Part shown: positions 7,549 through 16,497 of the stretch, piece by piece
Numbering within the stretch: position 1 is the first letter of the stretch
Layout: every line of letters starts with the position of its first letter
From: Streptomyces antimicrobicus
Lineage (GTDB): Bacteria; Actinomycetota; Actinomycetes; Streptomycetales; Streptomycetaceae
DNA: 64,000 nucleotides
Assembly (NCBI RefSeq): GCF_020532625.1
Contig: NZ_JAJAUY010000009.1
Coordinates: forward strand, 24,007-88,006
Direction of reading: 5' to 3'
Position numbers and translations under genes: made by a program
Notes under the pieces: generated by a model
What the model saw: only the letters and a program-made list of their open reading frames with translations
The model's database searches: none
What the model was told of the DNA's origin: nothing

Positions 7549-9117
7549 GTGACGAGCATTCTCGAGCCGGCCACGGACGGCGGGGCGCGTCCGGCCACCG
7601 AGCCGGCCCCCGGCGGCCGCGGCCCGACCCGCCACCTGCGGGTCGCGGTCATCGGCACCGGCTTCTCGGGCCTGGGCACCGCCGTCCGGCTGCTGCAGTC
7701 GGGCATCGAGGACTTCCTGGTGTTCGAACGGGCCGACGAGGTCGGCGGCACCTGGCGCGACAACAGCTATCCGGGGTGTGCGTGCGACGTCATGTCCCAC
7801 CTGTACTCCTTCTCGTTCGCCCAGAACCCGAACTGGAAGTCCACCTTCGGCAAGCGCGACGAGCTCTACGCCTACCTGCGCGAGACGGCCGACCGCTTCG
7901 GCGTGCGCCCGCACATCCGCTTCGGCCACGAGCTCCTCGCCGCCCGCTGGGACGAGGGCGAGCGCCACTGGCGCATCGAGACCTCGCAGGGCGAGTACAC
8001 CGCCCAGGTCCTGGTGACGGGCACCGGCTACCTGAGCGAGCCGGCCGTGCCCGACATCAAGGGCATCACCTCCTTCGAGGGCAAGGTCTTCCACTCCTCG
8101 CGCTGGGACCACGACCACGACCTGACCGGCCGCAACGTCGCCGTCATCGGTACGGGCGCCAGCGCCATCCAGTTCGTCCCGCAGATCCAGCCGCAGGTCG
8201 GCCGGCTGGACCTGTACCAGCGCACGCCCCCGTGGATCGGCCCGAAGAACGACAAGCCGACCACCCCGCTGCAGGCGAAGCTGCTGCGCTCGCTGCCCGG
8301 CTACCAGAACTTCCGGCGGAACTTCAACATGTGGGGCCGGGAGATCCTGGCCTTCGTCATGGCCCGCCCGAAGGTCGCCGGCAAGATGCAGAAGATGGCC
8401 TCGGACCACCTGAAGAAGTCGGTCCCGGACGAGGCCCTGCGGGCCAGGCTCACGCCCGACTACGTGATGGCCTGCAAGCGGCTGCTGTTCTCCAACACCT
8501 GGTACCCGGCGATCCAGCAGCCCAACGTGGACCTCGTCACCGACGGGATCGCCGAGGTCCGGGCCCACTCGATCGTCACGGAGGACGGCACCGAGCGGGA
8601 GGTCGACACGATCATCCTCGGCACCGGCTTCCAGGCCACCGACCGGCCCGTCGCGCGCCGGATCTGGGGCCGGGACGGGATCGCGCTGCGCGAGGCCTGG
8701 AAGGACGGCAACGGGATGGCCGCGCACCGCGGCACGACCGTCGCCGGCTTCCCGAACCTGTTCATGCTGCTCGGCCCGAACACCACCTTGGGCCACTCCT
8801 CGCAGGTGGTGATGATCGAGGCGCAGATCCAGTACGTGCTGGACGCGCTGAAGCAGATGGACAAGCGGGGCCTGGCCAGCGTGGAGGTGCGCCGCGAGGC
8901 GCAGGACGCCTGGAACAAGGCCCTGGACGCCAAGCTCGACGGCACGGTGTGGAACGCCGGCAACTGCAACAGCTGGTACCTCGACGCCAGCGGGCGCAAC
9001 CCGTCGATCTGGCCGACGTACACCTGGCGCTTCCGCCGGGCCACCAAGCGCTTCGACCTGAGCGAGTACCAGCTCGCCTCGCGGGTGCGCACGGCCGAGC
9101 CGGCCGCTCACCAGTAG
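7549..9117 (+). CDS. Baeyer-Villiger-type flavin monooxygenase
   Basis: A 522-residue FAD- and NADPH-dependent monooxygenase that can insert oxygen next to a ketone. It has a first Rossmann motif IGTGFSG (residues 35-41), a second VAVIGTGASA at about 199-208, and between them the type I BVMO fingerprint FxGxxxHxxxW as F176-E-G178-...-H182-...-W186. GTG 7549 is the start, 11 bp after the methyltransferase stop. A ketone substrate produced by the oxoamine synthase or by the ketosynthases would fit, but N-oxidation is also known in this superfamily. Confidence 0.9.
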   Translation: MTSILEPATDGGARPATEPAPGGRGPTRHLRVAVIGTGFSGLGTAVRLLQSGIEDFLVFERADEVGGTWRDNSYPGCACDVMSHLYSFSFAQNPNWKSTFGKRDELYAYLRETADRFGVRPHIRFGHELLAARWDEGERHWRIETSQGEYTAQVLVTGTGYLSEPAVPDIKGITSFEGKVFHSSRWDHDHDLTGRNVAVIGTGASAIQFVPQIQPQVGRLDLYQRTPPWIGPKNDKPTTPLQAKLLRSLPGYQNFRRNFNMWGREILAFVMARPKVAGKMQKMASDHLKKSVPDEALRARLTPDYVMACKRLLFSNTWYPAIQQPNVDLVTDGIAEVRAHSIVTEDGTEREVDTIILGTGFQATDRPVARRIWGRDGIALREAWKDGNGMAAHRGTTVAGFPNLFMLLGPNTTLGHSSQVVMIEAQIQYVLDALKQMDKRGLASVEVRREAQDAWNKALDAKLDGTVWNAGNCNSWYLDASGRNPSIWPTYTWRFRRATKRFDLSEYQLASRVRTAEPAAHQ

Positions 9118-9130
9118 GACGACGTACGCC

Positions 9131-10678
9131 ATGGGAATTGGGAGACGCACGCAGATGAGCTCTACCCCGAGAACCACCGCCGGTGACACCGCCACGCAGC
9201 CCTCGCGACGCGGTCTGCTGCGCGGCGCGGCGGCCGCCGCCGTCGCCGTGGTCGGCTGGAACGCCGTCGACCAGACCTGGGCCACGGCCGCCGAGGCCGG
9301 CAAGCGGGACGTCGTTCCGGTGCCCAACCTGGTCGGCACCCTGGAGACGTCCGACGCCACGGTGAGCGCGTTCAGCCACGACTTCGGTCACTTCTTCGAC
9401 AACGCCAAGCCGTGGGCGGTCCTGCGGCCCGGCTGCGTCCAGGACATCGTCACGATCGTCAACTACGCCCGGGTCAACGGGATCAAGGTGGCGGTCAACG
9501 GCCAGGGCGGCACCGGCACCGACCTCGAGTCGCACTCGGTGTACGGGCAGGCCCGGGTGCCCGGCGGCATCTCCATCGACGCCAAGGGCATCTCCAAGAT
9601 CCTCTCCATCGGCAACGACTACGCGGTGGTCGAGGCCGGCGTGACCTGGGGCCAGCTGACCGACGCCACCCTCGCGCTGGGCAAGACGCCGCCGGCGCTG
9701 CCGGACTACCTGTACATCTCCATCGGCGGCACCCTGTCGGTCGGCGGGATCGGCGGCACCGTGCAGAAGCACGGCCTGATGGTCGACACCGTGCAGGCCA
9801 TCGACATCGTCACCGCCGACGGCAAGCTCGTCACGGCCACCCCGTGGCTGCGGGCGGACCTGTTCAACGCGGCCCTCGCGGGCGCCGGCCAGGTCGGCAT
9901 CATCGTCCGGGTCAACGTCAAGCTGGTCCCGGCGCCCAAGCGGGCGGTCGTCTTCAGCCTCTTCTACGCCGACCTGGAGACGTACCTCGCGGACTCCGAG
10001 AAGGTCATGGCGGAGGGCCGCTTCCAGGTCCACGCGGGCGAGATGCTGCAGAAGCCCGACGGCTCGGGCTGGCGCTACAAGATGGAGGTCGGCGCCACCT
10101 ACGACACCACCGCGCCGGACCGCGACCGGCTGCTGGCCGGCCTGCGCGACGTACGGTCGGACGCGGTGATCGAGGACGTGACGTTCCGCGACTACATGTT
10201 CCGGCTGGACGCGTACGAGGCGTACCTGAAGTCCTCGGGCCACTGGTACACACCCAAGCCGTGGCTGAGCATGTTCCTGCCGGCGTCGAAGACGAAGACC
10301 TTCATGCAGCTGGTCGAGCGGGAGCTGACCGCGGACTCCCTCGGCGGGGGCTTCCTGCTCTTCTACCCGTACTACACCTCGAAGATCAGGCGCCCGCTGG
10401 CAGTGCAGCCGGCCGAGTCGGTCGGTTACCTCTTCGACCTGCTCCGCTTCCCCAACCCCGGCGACACCGGCGTCCAGGCCATGCTCGACCAGAACCGCCG
10501 CCTGTACGACATCGCGGTGTCCATGGGCGCCAAGCGCTACCTGGTGGGCTCCATCCCGAACATGACCCAGGCGGACTGGAAGGCCCACTACGGCAACCGC
10601 TGGGCGGCGTTCGCCTACGCCAAGAAGAAGTACGACCCGACCAACATCTTCACCCCCGGCCAGGGCATCTTCACCTGA
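9131..10678 (+). CDS. Tat-exported FAD-linked oxidoreductase (cytokinin dehydrogenase/BBE-like)
   Basis: A 515-residue flavoprotein with a PCMH-type FAD domain: VLRPGCVQDIVTIVNYAR and NGQGGTGTDL early, then the GGTLSVGGIGGTVQKHG segment, and a C-terminal YDPTNIFTPGQG that is typical of the family. The N-terminus carries a twin-arginine signal (SRRGLLRG followed by an Ala-rich stretch ending near TWATAAEAG), so the enzyme probably acts outside the membrane. Starts at 9131 and 9155 are both possible; the latter begins MSSTPRTTAG. An exported tailoring oxidase acting last on the product is plausible. A hairpin terminator follows, so the operon may partly end here. Confidence 0.87.
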   Translation: MGIGRRTQMSSTPRTTAGDTATQPSRRGLLRGAAAAAVAVVGWNAVDQTWATAAEAGKRDVVPVPNLVGTLETSDATVSAFSHDFGHFFDNAKPWAVLRPGCVQDIVTIVNYARVNGIKVAVNGQGGTGTDLESHSVYGQARVPGGISIDAKGISKILSIGNDYAVVEAGVTWGQLTDATLALGKTPPALPDYLYISIGGTLSVGGIGGTVQKHGLMVDTVQAIDIVTADGKLVTATPWLRADLFNAALAGAGQVGIIVRVNVKLVPAPKRAVVFSLFYADLETYLADSEKVMAEGRFQVHAGEMLQKPDGSGWRYKMEVGATYDTTAPDRDRLLAGLRDVRSDAVIEDVTFRDYMFRLDAYEAYLKSSGHWYTPKPWLSMFLPASKTKTFMQLVERELTADSLGGGFLLFYPYYTSKIRRPLAVQPAESVGYLFDLLRFPNPGDTGVQAMLDQNRRLYDIAVSMGAKRYLVGSIPNMTQADWKAHYGNRWAAFAYAKKKYDPTNIFTPGQGIFT

Positions 10679-10704
10679 CAGCCCCGACCGGACGCGTGAG
10701 TCCC

Positions 10705-10752
10705 GGCGGCGGGGACGGGGACGAGGGACCCCGCCCCCGCCGCCCTCTTTTC
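10705..10752 (+). terminator. GC hairpin with T-rich tail
   Basis: GGCGGCGGGG and CCCCGCCGCC-type arms (10705-10744) with a short loop are followed by CTCTTTTCTCT. It stands between the FAD oxidase and the SRPBCC gene and may attenuate read-through; the ribosome binding site of the next gene begins immediately after. Confidence 0.6.
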
Positions 10753-10768
10753 TCTGGAGGCTTCGCCC

Positions 10769-11242
10769 ATGACCCCGTACGACCTGATCGACGAGGCGGT
10801 GATCGACGCCCCGGCGGCCGCCGTCTGGGACGCGCTGATCACCGAGTTCCGCGGTGCCAAGCAGTGGTGGGTCCCGCACAACACCTTCGCCACCGTCTCC
10901 GGCTCCCCCGACGCGGTCGGCGGTGAGGTCGCGGTCACGGTGCACACCAAGGGCGTCGACAACGGCGGCCTGAAGCTGCGCTTCACCGCGCGCACCACGG
11001 CCGTCCAGCCCGGCCGCCGGCTGGACATCGCGTACGTGGACGGGGTCTTCCGCGGGCCCAGCACGTTCACGCTGGAGCCGCTGGCCGACGGGCGCACCCG
11101 GCTGGCCATGCACTTCACGGCCCGCCCGCACGGCTGGCTGAAGCTGCTGTCGAAGGTGGCCGACCTCGGCGCGGAGCACTCGCGCGGCACCCTGGCCGCC
11201 TTCGCGTCGCTGAACCGGCACCTCGCGGGGGTCGCGGCATGA
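10769..11242 (+). CDS. SRPBCC/START-like ligand-binding protein
   Basis: A 157-residue protein of the SRPBCC (Bet v1-like) fold, the fold used by polyketide cyclases, aromatases and coenzyme Q-binding proteins. Typical features are the N-terminal strand AVIDAPAAAVWDALI (about residues 10-24), the central basic beta sheet and the long C-terminal helix. RBS TGGAGG lies 12 bp before ATG 10769. It overlaps the alpha/beta hydrolase by 4 bp. It could be a cyclase-like or carrier protein for the pathway; it is also the only cyclase-fold candidate for the type II PKS encoded at 30-34 kb, but its position argues against that. Confidence 0.8.
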   Translation: MTPYDLIDEAVIDAPAAAVWDALITEFRGAKQWWVPHNTFATVSGSPDAVGGEVAVTVHTKGVDNGGLKLRFTARTTAVQPGRRLDIAYVDGVFRGPSTFTLEPLADGRTRLAMHFTARPHGWLKLLSKVADLGAEHSRGTLAAFASLNRHLAGVAA

Positions 11243-12093
11243 CCACGGCCGCGGACCCGGTCCGCACCACCCGGGAGCTGACCGTCCGTACGGACGACGG
11301 CGCCGACCTCGCCGTCACCGTCCTGGCCCCGCTCGCCGGGACCGCCCCGGCGGCCGACGTGGTCCTGGTGCACGGCTGGGCGCACTCGCGCCGCGCCTGG
11401 GGCACCGTCGCCGACCGCCTGATCCGGGCCGGGCACCGGGTCGTCCTGTACGACCTGCGCGGTCACGGCGCCTCCACGCTCGGCCGCACCCCGGTCGCGC
11501 CGGAGCGGCTCGCCGCGGACCTGGCGGCCGTCCTCGGGGAGACGCAGGCGCGCGAGGCGGTCGTCGTCGGCCACTCGGGCGGCGGCTTCACCGCGCTGAC
11601 GTACGCGGCCGCGCACCCCGAGGCCGCGCGGCTGCGCGGCCTGGTCCTGCTCGGCACGGCGGCGCACGGCCAGGACACCCCGGACAGCGAGGTCAAGATG
11701 ATGGGCAGCGGCTTCTTCAGCTGGGCGCTGTCCCGCCCGGCCCTCGGCCGCAAGCTGCTGGCCGCCAACACCATGGGCAAGCGGGCCGACCGCTGGGCCC
11801 GGGAGCTGAACCGCCAGCTCTTCGCGGCCACGCCGCCCCGGATCCGGGCGGACTACTTCCGCTGCACCCGCGGCTGGGACGTCCGCGCGGCGCTGGCGTC
11901 GGTCCGGGTGCCCGCGGTCGTGCTCCACGGGGACCAGGACAAGGTGATCGACGTCGCGCTGGCCGAGACCCTGGCGGACGTGCTGCCCGCCGCCCGCTTC
12001 GAGGTTGTACCGGACACCGGTCACATGCTGCCGCTGGAACGCCCCCTGCTCGCGGTCTCGGCCGTGGCCGAGCTGACCGCGCGCGGACGATGA
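11239..12093 (+). CDS. alpha/beta hydrolase
   Basis: A 284-residue alpha/beta hydrolase. Oxyanion-hole segment VHGWAHSRRAW (about residues 44-54), nucleophile elbow VGHSGGG (Ser about 115), and a late His in PDTGHMLPLE complete the usual triad, with the acid in HGDQD. It is translationally coupled on both sides by 4-bp ATGA overlaps with the SRPBCC gene and the phosphopantetheinyl transferase. Hydrolysis of a thioester, or of the ester or lactone made by the Baeyer-Villiger enzyme, would suit the context; substrate unknown. Confidence 0.85.
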   Translation: MTTAADPVRTTRELTVRTDDGADLAVTVLAPLAGTAPAADVVLVHGWAHSRRAWGTVADRLIRAGHRVVLYDLRGHGASTLGRTPVAPERLAADLAAVLGETQAREAVVVGHSGGGFTALTYAAAHPEAARLRGLVLLGTAAHGQDTPDSEVKMMGSGFFSWALSRPALGRKLLAANTMGKRADRWARELNRQLFAATPPRIRADYFRCTRGWDVRAALASVRVPAVVLHGDQDKVIDVALAETLADVLPAARFEVVPDTGHMLPLERPLLAVSAVAELTARGR

Positions 12094-12728
12094 TCGAACG
12101 GCTCCTGCCGCCGGGCGTCACGTCGTCGGAAGCCTTCGACGACGCGGCGCCCGCCCCGCTGTTCCCCGCCGAGGCCGCCTTGATGGAGGGCCGCCGGGCG
12201 CGCCGCCGACGGCAGTTCGCGACGGCCCGCGCCTGCGCCCGGCGCTGTCTGGCGGCCCTGGGCCGCGCGCCGGCACCGCTGCTGCCCGGCCCGGGCGGCG
12301 CCCCGCAGTGGCCGGCCGGCGTGGTCGGCAGCATCACCCACTGCGACGGCTACCGCGCGGCGGTCGCCGCCCCGGCGGACACGGTCGCGGCCCTGGGCAT
12401 CGACGCGGAACCGGCGGGCCCGCTCCCGCCCGGCGTCCTCGGGCTGATCACCTCGGAGCCGGAACGCGCGCACCTGCGCGCCCTGGCGTCGGCGGACCCG
12501 GACACGCCCTGGGAGCGGGTGTTCTTCTCGGCCAAGGAAGCGGTGTACAAGGCGTGGTACCCGGCGACGGGCACCTGGCTGGGCTTTCGCGACGCCACCC
12601 TCGCCCTCTCCCCGGCCGGCACCTTCACCGCGACCCTCCACCTGCCGTCGCCGCCGGTCGACCCGGTCTACGAGGGCCGCTGGCTGGCCACGGAAACCCT
12701 GGTGATCACGGCGGTGGCCCGCGGTTAG
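12090..12728 (+). CDS. 4'-phosphopantetheinyl transferase (EntD/Sfp type)
   Basis: A 212-residue enzyme that moves the phosphopantetheine arm of CoA onto a carrier-protein serine. Diagnostic motifs are GIDAEP (Asp105 and Glu107, Mg2+ binding) and FFSAKEAVYKAW (about 145-156). It overlaps the preceding hydrolase by 4 bp and closes the rightward operon. It probably activates ACP-1 at 6134-6388 and perhaps the type II PKS ACP at 30511-30801. EntD-like features such as the VVGSITHCDGYRA segment are clear. Confidence 0.93.
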   Translation: MIERLLPPGVTSSEAFDDAAPAPLFPAEAALMEGRRARRRRQFATARACARRCLAALGRAPAPLLPGPGGAPQWPAGVVGSITHCDGYRAAVAAPADTVAALGIDAEPAGPLPPGVLGLITSEPERAHLRALASADPDTPWERVFFSAKEAVYKAWYPATGTWLGFRDATLALSPAGTFTATLHLPSPPVDPVYEGRWLATETLVITAVARG

Positions 12729-12737
12729 AGTGCCGCC

Positions 12738-13211
12738 ATGAGCACGCCACATCTGCGCCTGGAGCCGGTCACCGCCGCCAACTTCGAGGCCGTCCAAGCC
12801 GTTTCCGTCCGCCCCGACCAGGCACACCTGGTCTCCCCGGTCGTGAAGTCGCTCGCCGAGGCCTACGTCCACCCCGACATGGCCTGGCCGCGCGCGATCG
12901 TCGCCGGCGAGGAGGTGGTCGGCTTCGTGATGGCGTTCCTGGACCACCGCTGGAACGACGATCCGTCCGACGTCCGCTCGGGCCTGTGGCGCCTGAACAT
13001 CGACGCGGCCCACCAGGGCAAGGGCTACGGCACCTTCGCCGTCGAAGCGGTCTGCGCGGAACTCCGCCGCCGCGGCACCCCGAAGGCCTACGTCACCTGG
13101 CACACGGGCCCCCACACCCCGGAACCCTTCTACGCCTCCCTGGGCTTCACCCGCACCGGCGAGATGGTGACCGACGAACCGGTCGGCGTCCGCGACCTCA
13201 CCCCGCGCTGA
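12738..13211 (+). CDS. GNAT-family N-acetyltransferase
   Basis: A 157-residue GNAT protein related to spermidine/diamine and small-molecule acetyltransferases. The acetyl-CoA-binding motif A is visible as LNIDAAHQGKGYGTFAVEAV (about 88-107), followed by the late FYASLGFTRTGEM segment. It starts 9 bp after the phosphopantetheinyl transferase. It may be a pathway enzyme or resistance gene, or an unrelated neighbour; substrate is not deducible. Confidence 0.85.
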   Translation: MSTPHLRLEPVTAANFEAVQAVSVRPDQAHLVSPVVKSLAEAYVHPDMAWPRAIVAGEEVVGFVMAFLDHRWNDDPSDVRSGLWRLNIDAAHQGKGYGTFAVEAVCAELRRRGTPKAYVTWHTGPHTPEPFYASLGFTRTGEMVTDEPVGVRDLTPR

Positions 13212-13281
13212 CCGGCCGGTCGAGGCCCCGACGTCCCGGCCGACGGGCCCGCACGCCGCCGCCCGGCCCCGAAGGTGTCCC

Positions 13282-14283
13282 TCACGGCGCCGGCAGGACC
13301 ACCGTTCGGGGGGACGGGGTGGCCGGGTCGGGAGCGGGTGGGCGGGGGGTGCCGTTGCGGAAGTCCTGGGGGCTGACGCCGCGGACCCGTTTGAACGCCG
13401 TGGACAGGGCGAACGCCGAGCTGTAGCCGACGCGGCGGGCCACCGTGGCGACCGTGGCGTCCGGCTCGCGCAGCAGGTCGGCCGCCAGGGTCAGCCGCCA
13501 GCCCGTCAGGTACGCCACGGGCGGCTCGCCCACCACCTCGGTGAAGCGGCGGGCCAGGGAGGCGCGCGAGACACCGACCTTGAGCGCGAGCTCCTCCACC
13601 GTCCAGCCGTGGGCCGGGTTCTCGTGCAGCAGCCGCAGGGCCGGGCCGACCACGGGGTCGCTCTGGGCGCGGTACCACATGGGCGCGCCGCTGCCCGGGG
13701 CGGCCAGCCAGGCGCGCAGCACCCCGATCAGCAGCAGGTCCAGCAGCCGGTCCAGGACGATCTCCTGACCCGGCTCGTCCTTGCCGATCTCCGCCGTCAG
13801 CAGGGTGATCAGGGTGTGGTCCGCCGCCTCCGCCGGGCGGACCAGCAAGGTGGGCAGGGCGCTCAGCAGCCGGCGGCCGATCTCGCTCGGCGCCTGGTAG
13901 GTGCCGCTGAGCATCACCGCCGAACCGGCGTCCTGGAGCGGATCCCCCCAGGTGCGCACGCCCAGCGACATGGTCTCGGTGACGTCCTCGCCGTCCTCGG
14001 TGCTGCACCGCTGCTCGGGCCCGACCCGGATCTGCACGGGCGTGCCGGGGGAGTCCGCCACCGTGTACGCGTCCGGGCCGCGGACCACCGCCACGTCCCC
14101 GGGCCGGACGAGCACCGGCGCGCCCTCGTCGGGCAGCAGCCACGCCTGGCCGTGCACCATCGTCACCACCGACAGCGGCGCCCGGTCCTCGACCCGCAGC
14201 GACCACGGCGGATTGAAGACGGACTTCAGCAGGAACGCGCCGCGGGCCTTGGGCCCTTCGAGCAGTCCGGTCAAGGTGTCCAC
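13282..14283 (-). CDS. AraC-family transcriptional regulator with N-terminal cupin
   Basis: A 333-residue regulator. Residues about 1-190 form a cupin sensor domain (LLPDEGAPVLVRPGDVAVVRG), and the C-terminal 100 residues hold the double helix-turn-helix: VEELALKVGVSRASLARRF and VATVARRVGYSSAFALSTAF. GTG 14283 is chosen because a GGAGGGAGG ribosome site lies 8 bp upstream; an ATG at 14291 is out of frame. It lies downstream of the DUF1772 gene and is convergent with the acetyltransferase. Regulators of this type often control adjacent redox or exporter genes. Confidence 0.87.
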   Translation of the reverse strand: MDTLTGLLEGPKARGAFLLKSVFNPPWSLRVEDRAPLSVVTMVHGQAWLLPDEGAPVLVRPGDVAVVRGPDAYTVADSPGTPVQIRVGPEQRCSTEDGEDVTETMSLGVRTWGDPLQDAGSAVMLSGTYQAPSEIGRRLLSALPTLLVRPAEAADHTLITLLTAEIGKDEPGQEIVLDRLLDLLLIGVLRAWLAAPGSGAPMWYRAQSDPVVGPALRLLHENPAHGWTVEELALKVGVSRASLARRFTEVVGEPPVAYLTGWRLTLAADLLREPDATVATVARRVGYSSAFALSTAFKRVRGVSPQDFRNGTPRPPAPDPATPSPRTVVLPAP

Positions 14284-14427
14284 CGGTCCATCCTCCCTCC
14301 CCGAGGAGCACGGGGAAACACGGGGAAACACGTGGAGCGCCCGCTCTCCCGCGGGGGACGGAAGAGAGAGCGGGCGCCGTTCACGGGGGTCGAGCAGGGT
14401 GCCGCACGGCAGCGGCCCGGCGGCCGA

Positions 14428-14919
14428 TCAGGCCGAACCGCGCCCGTGCAGGGTCAGGGCGCGGCCGAGCGCCGTCAGGGCCGCCGTACAGGCCAGCGTG
14501 CGCACCACGTTGTACGTCGTCCAGCGGCCGCCGAAGCGGGACCGGGCCGCGGACAGGTCCGCTCCCGCCCGGGCCAGCTGGTTGTTCAGCGGGATGTTGA
14601 CGATCGCGGTCACCAGCAGCGACAGCCCGTACAGCGCGAACGCCAGCCAGCCCCAGCGCGCCGCGTCGGGCCGGCCACCGCGCTGCTGCTGGGCGGCCGC
14701 CACCCCGGTGGCGAGGAACGCCCCGAGGAACAGCAGCCCGAACAGCCCGTTGTCGATGGCCTCGTTGATGTTCCGCATGGCCGTGACGTACGTGTGGTCG
14801 TCCCCGCGGCCGAGCCCCGGCATCACCGAGATGTCGAACGCGAAGTACAGCCCGGCCATCAGCCCGGTGCCGACGGTCGCCGCCACCAGGGTCGCGGACT
14901 GGGTGGTCGTACTGGTCAC
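14428..14919 (-). CDS. DUF1772-like small integral membrane protein
   Basis: A 163-residue protein with four predicted hydrophobic segments (approximately residues 8-28, 55-75, 85-110 and 130-155). A central PLNNQL element is typical of the anthrone oxygenase-like DUF1772 family. GTG 14919 overlaps the stop of the hemerythrin-like gene by 4 bp. Some members of this family act as noncanonical anthrone oxygenases in aromatic polyketide pathways; whether this one does so for the nearby type II PKS is only a possibility. Confidence 0.7.
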   Translation of the reverse strand: MTSTTTQSATLVAATVGTGLMAGLYFAFDISVMPGLGRGDDHTYVTAMRNINEAIDNGLFGLLFLGAFLATGVAAAQQQRGGRPDAARWGWLAFALYGLSLLVTAIVNIPLNNQLARAGADLSAARSRFGGRWTTYNVVRTLACTAALTALGRALTLHGRGSA

Positions 14920-15548
14920 GTCAGGATTCCCTTCAGCGTGCGCTCGTAGCGCCGGCGCAGCAGCGTCGATCCGACCAGCCGGACCGGCGGCGGAATGGTC
15001 GCCGAGACGTACGCGACCGAGGCGCGCGGCGCGCCGTCGAACATCCACGGCTGGAGGTAGGTGATCACGCGCCGCGGCGCGGTCCCGATGAGCTTGCGCT
15101 CCTCCGCCAGGTACGCCCGCTCCCCGAGCCGGTCGAACACGGGGAAGACGACCCGCTCCTCGGCGGCGAGGTGGTCGCGCAGGACCGTCTCGAAGTCGGC
15201 GGCGGCGCGCACCAGCCCGTCCCCGCCGCGGGCGACCGCGGTGGACACCGCCCGCATGGCCGCGTCCAGCTCCTCGTGGTCCTCGTGCAGCTCCCGCGCC
15301 TGCGCGTCGAAGTCGGCGTCACGGGCCCGCAGTCCGGGCCACAGGACGTCGTCCTCGCTGGTGTGGTGCCATTCGATCACCTCGCGCAGCCGCTGCCACC
15401 ACTCGGCGCCGCCGCCCTTCCAGGAGGCTGCCGCCGCCCGCAGCCGGGCCGCGTCGCGGCGCATCGCGATGTGCATCAGGGCGAAGCCGTGGAAGTGGGC
15501 CGGCAGTGCGGCCAGTCCGTGTTCGCTGGAGAAGGTCGGCTCGGGCAT
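14916..15548 (-). CDS. hemerythrin-like (HHE domain) protein
   Basis: A 210-residue protein with a four-helix hemerythrin HHE fold that binds a di-iron centre. Metal-ligand motifs appear in order: an early HIAMRRD helix, EWHHTSEDDVLWP, LHEDHEELD and RDHLAAEERVVFP. AAGGAGG lies 7 bp before ATG 15548 (MPEPTFSSEHG). Its downstream partner is the DUF1772 membrane protein, with a 4-bp overlap. Roles of such proteins include oxygen, NO or iron sensing. The C-terminal 60 residues carry a basic, membrane-proximal-looking tail. Confidence 0.8.
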   Translation of the reverse strand: MPEPTFSSEHGLAALPAHFHGFALMHIAMRRDAARLRAAAASWKGGGAEWWQRLREVIEWHHTSEDDVLWPGLRARDADFDAQARELHEDHEELDAAMRAVSTAVARGGDGLVRAAADFETVLRDHLAAEERVVFPVFDRLGERAYLAEERKLIGTAPRRVITYLQPWMFDGAPRASVAYVSATIPPPVRLVGSTLLRRRYERTLKGILT

Positions 15549-15669
15549 CGGGGCCTCCTTGCGGTGCGTGGTCGGTCCCGGGTGACCCGTCCCCGGGGCC
15601 CGGCGGGCGGCGGCCGTACCAGAGTCGCCGCCCGGCCGGACCGGGGTGGTCGAGAGGACCGGTGAGGCG

Positions 15670-16497
15670 TCAGACGTTCCAGACGCCGGTGGCCGCCGCC
15701 TCGCGGGCGAAGTCGGAGAAGTCCTTGGGCTTGCGGCCCAGGGCCTCCTCGACACCGTGGACCAGGTGCGCGTTGCGCCCGTCCAGGATCATCGTGAACA
15801 GGTCGGCGAAGTCCTCCGGCAGACCGTTCTCGCGGAGCACCGCGCGGTACTCCTCGTTGGTGACGGAGATGTACTTGATGTCGCGGCCGGTCGCCTTGGA
15901 CAGCTCGGCGGCGACGTCGCTGTAGCTGAGCAGGCGCGGGCCGGACAGCTCGTAGGTCTTGCCGATGTGCTTGTCGTCGGTCAGCGCGGCCACCACCACG
16001 TCGGCGATGTCGTCGGCGTCGACGAACGCCTCCACCGCGTCCCCGGTCGGCAGGGCGATCTCGCCGGCCAGCACGGGCTCCAGGAAGAAGCTCTCGCTGA
16101 AGTTCTGGTTGAACCAGCTGGAGCGGACGATGGTCCAGTCCGCGCCGGAGGCCTTCACGTGGTTCTCGCTGACCTCGGCGGCCTCCTCGCCACGGCCGGA
16201 CAGCAGCACCAGGCGGCGCGCGCCGGCCGCGACGGCGGCCTTGGAGAACTCCGCCACCTGCTCGGCGGCGCCCGGGAAGGCGAGGTCGGGGTAGTAGGTG
16301 ATGTAGACCCGGTCCACACCCTCCAGGGCGGGCCCCCAGGTGCTGGAGTCCTCCCAGACGAACGGCGGCTCGCCGCTGCGGGAGCCGATGCGGACGGCCC
16401 GGCCCTGGGCGGTGAGACGTTCGGCGACACGACGGCCGGTCTTGCCGTGACCGCCGATGACGAGGGTGATCTGCGCGTTCTGCGTGTTCTGAGTCAT
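15670..16497 (-). CDS. NmrA-like NAD(P)-binding oxidoreductase
   Basis: A 275-residue atypical short-chain dehydrogenase with the N-terminal nucleotide motif VIGGHGKTGRR (about residues 12-22), a VDRVYITYYPD strand and the WFNQNFSE segment seen in the NmrA/azoreductase group. No YxxxK catalytic pair is evident, so it may be a redox sensor or quinone reductase. ATG 16497 starts MTQNTQNAQITL. It is divergent from the adenylation-domain fragment across a 345-bp gap. Confidence 0.82.
   Translation of the reverse strand: MTQNTQNAQITLVIGGHGKTGRRVAERLTAQGRAVRIGSRSGEPPFVWEDSSTWGPALEGVDRVYITYYPDLAFPGAAEQVAEFSKAAVAAGARRLVLLSGRGEEAAEVSENHVKASGADWTIVRSSWFNQNFSESFFLEPVLAGEIALPTGDAVEAFVDADDIADVVVAALTDDKHIGKTYELSGPRLLSYSDVAAELSKATGRDIKYISVTNEEYRAVLRENGLPEDFADLFTMILDGRNAHLVHGVEEALGRKPKDFSDFAREAAATGVWNV

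Noticed and set aside
8762..11221. An 819-codon minus-strand frame over the monooxygenase, oxidase and SRPBCC genes
   Set aside because: No domain, repetitive composition, antisense to three motif-bearing genes; typical of stop-poor GC-rich DNA.
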